Positions 5,291 through 6,309 of a stretch of 6,309 nt of DNA are shown here, piece by piece (the stretch's first letter is position 1; every line of letters starts with the position of its first letter). Source of the DNA: Pseudomonadota bacterium (GTDB lineage Bacteria > Pseudomonadota > Alphaproteobacteria > Rhizobiales > Rhizobiaceae). The position numbers were made by a program, and so were the translations under genes. Below the pieces are notes generated by a model, which had not been told where the DNA came from, made no database searches, and was given only the letters and a program-made list of their open reading frames with translations. The DNA lies in assembly GCA_023435335.1 (NCBI GenBank), contig JAEYRU010000252.1, forward strand, positions 1-6,309. The letters are read 5' to 3'.

Positions 5291-5761
5291 CTATCTGTCC
5301 GTGCGGGCGATCACGGTCCCCAGCAGCAGGTCGTGCAGCGCGCGCTTGCGGTCGGTGAATAGCGTCACCAGCAGCACCAGCGGGGTGAGGATTGCGTTGG
5401 CCGCCCAGAAAAGTACCGAGTGGACCACCGCCAGCATCCCGTCGACCTTCTGGCCGTCGAGGCGCTCCAGCCGGATGTCGAGCATGCGCATGCCGACGGT
5501 TGCCTGGTTCGGGCCGCCCAGCGTAGTCCAGATGTAGATCAGCGCCACGGCGGGGAAGAGAACGCCGAACAGCATCCAGCCGAGGCCGAGCGTGAGAATG
5601 CCGAGCAGGAGGACGAGCACGGCGAACGGGATCATCAGCAGGCCGACGATCAGATAGTCGACGAGAAACGCGATCACCCGCCGCGTGCGCACCCCGTCGT
5701 AGACGCGAACGTCGTCCAGCCGATCCGTGATGATCTCTCCATCCAGAATTCGAGTATTCAT
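5291..5761 (-). CDS. RDD family membrane protein, 156 aa
   Basis: An inner-membrane protein of the RDD family, with three or four helices. After a soluble N terminus, the first helix begins at the family signature RRVIAFLVDYLIVG (27-40) with Arg28 and Asp35. A second long hydrophobic stretch (about 42-80) follows. The amphipathic GGPNQATVGMRMLDIRL (82-98) is the usual RDD linker of the type ATiGKrllgirV. The last helix (about 110-134) is followed by the conserved TDRKRALHDLLLGTVIA (136-152). The molecular role of the family is unsettled; some members have been proposed to act as ion antiporters or in cell-envelope functions. A longer in-frame GTG at 5794 exists, but ATG 5761 has GGGAAGG 4 bases upstream. 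RDD next to bpt fits my recollection of rhizobial gene order. Confidence 0.9.
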   Translation of the reverse strand: MNTRILDGEIITDRLDDVRVYDGVRTRRVIAFLVDYLIVGLLMIPFAVLVLLLGILTLGLGWMLFGVLFPAVALIYIWTTLGGPNQATVGMRMLDIRLERLDGQKVDGMLAVVHSVLFWAANAILTPLVLLVTLFTDRKRALHDLLLGTVIARTDR

Positions 5762-5765
5762 CGTG

Positions 5766-5772
5766 CCTTCCC
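5766..5772 (-). promoter_or_regulatory. Shine-Dalgarno deciding the start at 5761
   Basis: The minus strand reads GGGAAGG, 4 bases before ATG 5761. The longer GTG start at 5794 would place this site inside the coding region and has no good ribosome site of its own. Confidence 0.6.
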
Positions 5773-5907
5773 ACCTGGCGGTTGTCGCCTTCACATGGGG
5801 ATTGCAGGGACAATATCAAGCCGGAGAGCGGCAAGGCCAACTGCCTGCCACGCTTTCGCCACTGCCCGCCGCGATGACCTTCACCTGTTTGAAGGGGAGA
5901 GGGATTC

Positions 5908-6309
5908 GTGCGCAGGATACTGATCGGGGCGGCGGTTCTTCTGGCCGCCGTCTACCTTTGGAACGCGTCGTGGCTCGCGCCGGAGCCATCGGGCGCGCCT
6001 CGCCTCATCGCCCATCGCGGCGTGCACCAGACCTTTCACCGCAAGAGCCTCGACAACGAGACCTGCACGGCCGAACGCATCGATCCGCCTCGCCACGAAT
6101 TCATCGAGAACACGCTGCCTTCGATGCAGGCCGCGTTCGAGGCCGGCGCGGACATAGTGGAACTGGACGTCCATCCCACTACGGACGGGCAGTTCGCCGT
6201 CATGCATGACTGGACGCTGGACTGCCGCACCGAGGGCTCCGGCGAGACCCGCGGCCACGACATGGCCTACCTGAAATCGCTCGACGTGGGTTTCGGCTAC
6301 ACGGCGGAC
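5908..6309 (+). CDS. Glycerophosphodiester phosphodiesterase (GDPD), N-terminal part
   Basis: The first 134 codons of a GDPD-family TIM-barrel enzyme, cut by the window end. These enzymes hydrolyse glycerophosphodiesters to glycerol-3-phosphate and an alcohol in a Ca2+ or Mg2+ dependent reaction. Catalytic and metal motifs are present: LIAHRG (33-38), EN (67-68), VELDVHPTTDG (84-94) and FAVMHD (96-101) with His100. Residues 4-18 are hydrophobic after two arginines, which predicts a membrane anchor or signal and periplasmic action. Between HRG and EN there is a longer segment than in UgpQ (39-66), containing DNETCTAERIDPP, typical of a rhizobial subgroup as I recall it. GTG 5908 is chosen because GGGGAGAGGG (5894-5903) precedes it closely and it gives the basic N terminus of the anchor. 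It is transcribed divergently from the RDD gene across a 146-base gap. Confidence 0.92.
   Translation, partial: MRRILIGAAVLLAAVYLWNASWLAPEPSGAPRLIAHRGVHQTFHRKSLDNETCTAERIDPPRHEFIENTLPSMQAAFEAGADIVELDVHPTTDGQFAVMHDWTLDCRTEGSGETRGHDMAYLKSLDVGFGYTAD

Noticed and set aside
5782..5812. Promoter candidates for the GDPD gene in the divergent 146-base gap
   Set aside because: TTGTCG and TTCACA can be paired with AT-rich hexamers only at poor spacing or with weak -10 matches, so no site is called.
1..6309. Mobile elements, CRISPR, tRNA, rRNA, toxin-antitoxin or defence genes
   Set aside because: No transposase-like product, terminal repeats, regularly spaced repeats, cloverleaf sequence or paired toxin-antitoxin genes were seen on either strand.

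Overview
The window reads as chromosomal DNA from a high-GC alphaproteobacterium, most likely Hyphomicrobiales (Rhizobiales), near Mesorhizobium and relatives. The reasons are strong G/C third-position bias, Bpt-type aminoacyl-protein transferase and RDD genes side by side, a 69-residue rhizobial-style CspA, promoters with good -35 but loose -10 elements, and use of GTG and TTG starts. I see no transposase, integrase, phage gene, tRNA, rRNA, CRISPR array or recognisable defence system. This is ordinary core or near-core territory, and I did not find a convincing undescribed system.

Left part (1-2048). The last codons of a plus-strand gene converge on a 58-residue two-helix membrane protein on the minus strand, which starts at GTG behind a strong Shine-Dalgarno. 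A 446-base gene-free stretch follows. It holds that gene's promoter, a GC-rich hairpin-prone segment, and the cspA promoter with a leader of about 155 bases containing a stable hairpin. cspA ends at a clear intrinsic terminator whose T-tract stops only 17 bases before the start of a 69-residue basic protein. A 42-residue single-helix membrane protein and a two-helix DUF3592 protein come next, all on the plus strand.

Middle (2049-4363). A Tat-exported class V aminotransferase-fold PLP enzyme (436 residues, re-started at 2146) is followed convergently, after only 7 bases, by a ten-helix EamA/DMT permease. The permease has no usable ATG and very probably starts at TTG 4363.

Right part (4364-6309). 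The minus strand carries bpt (N-degron leucyltransferase) and an RDD membrane protein. The permease lies 43 bases downstream of bpt and is probably in its transcript. Divergent from the RDD gene, at GTG 5908, begins a membrane-anchored glycerophosphodiester phosphodiesterase that runs off the window. The genes do not form one pathway. bpt feeds N-terminally marked proteins to ClpS/ClpAP, and the permease, RDD, DUF3592 and GDPD genes are separate envelope functions.

The points most worth a second look are the terminator jammed between cspA and its small downstream gene, the structured cspA leader, the two unannotated-type small membrane proteins, and the exported PLP enzyme.
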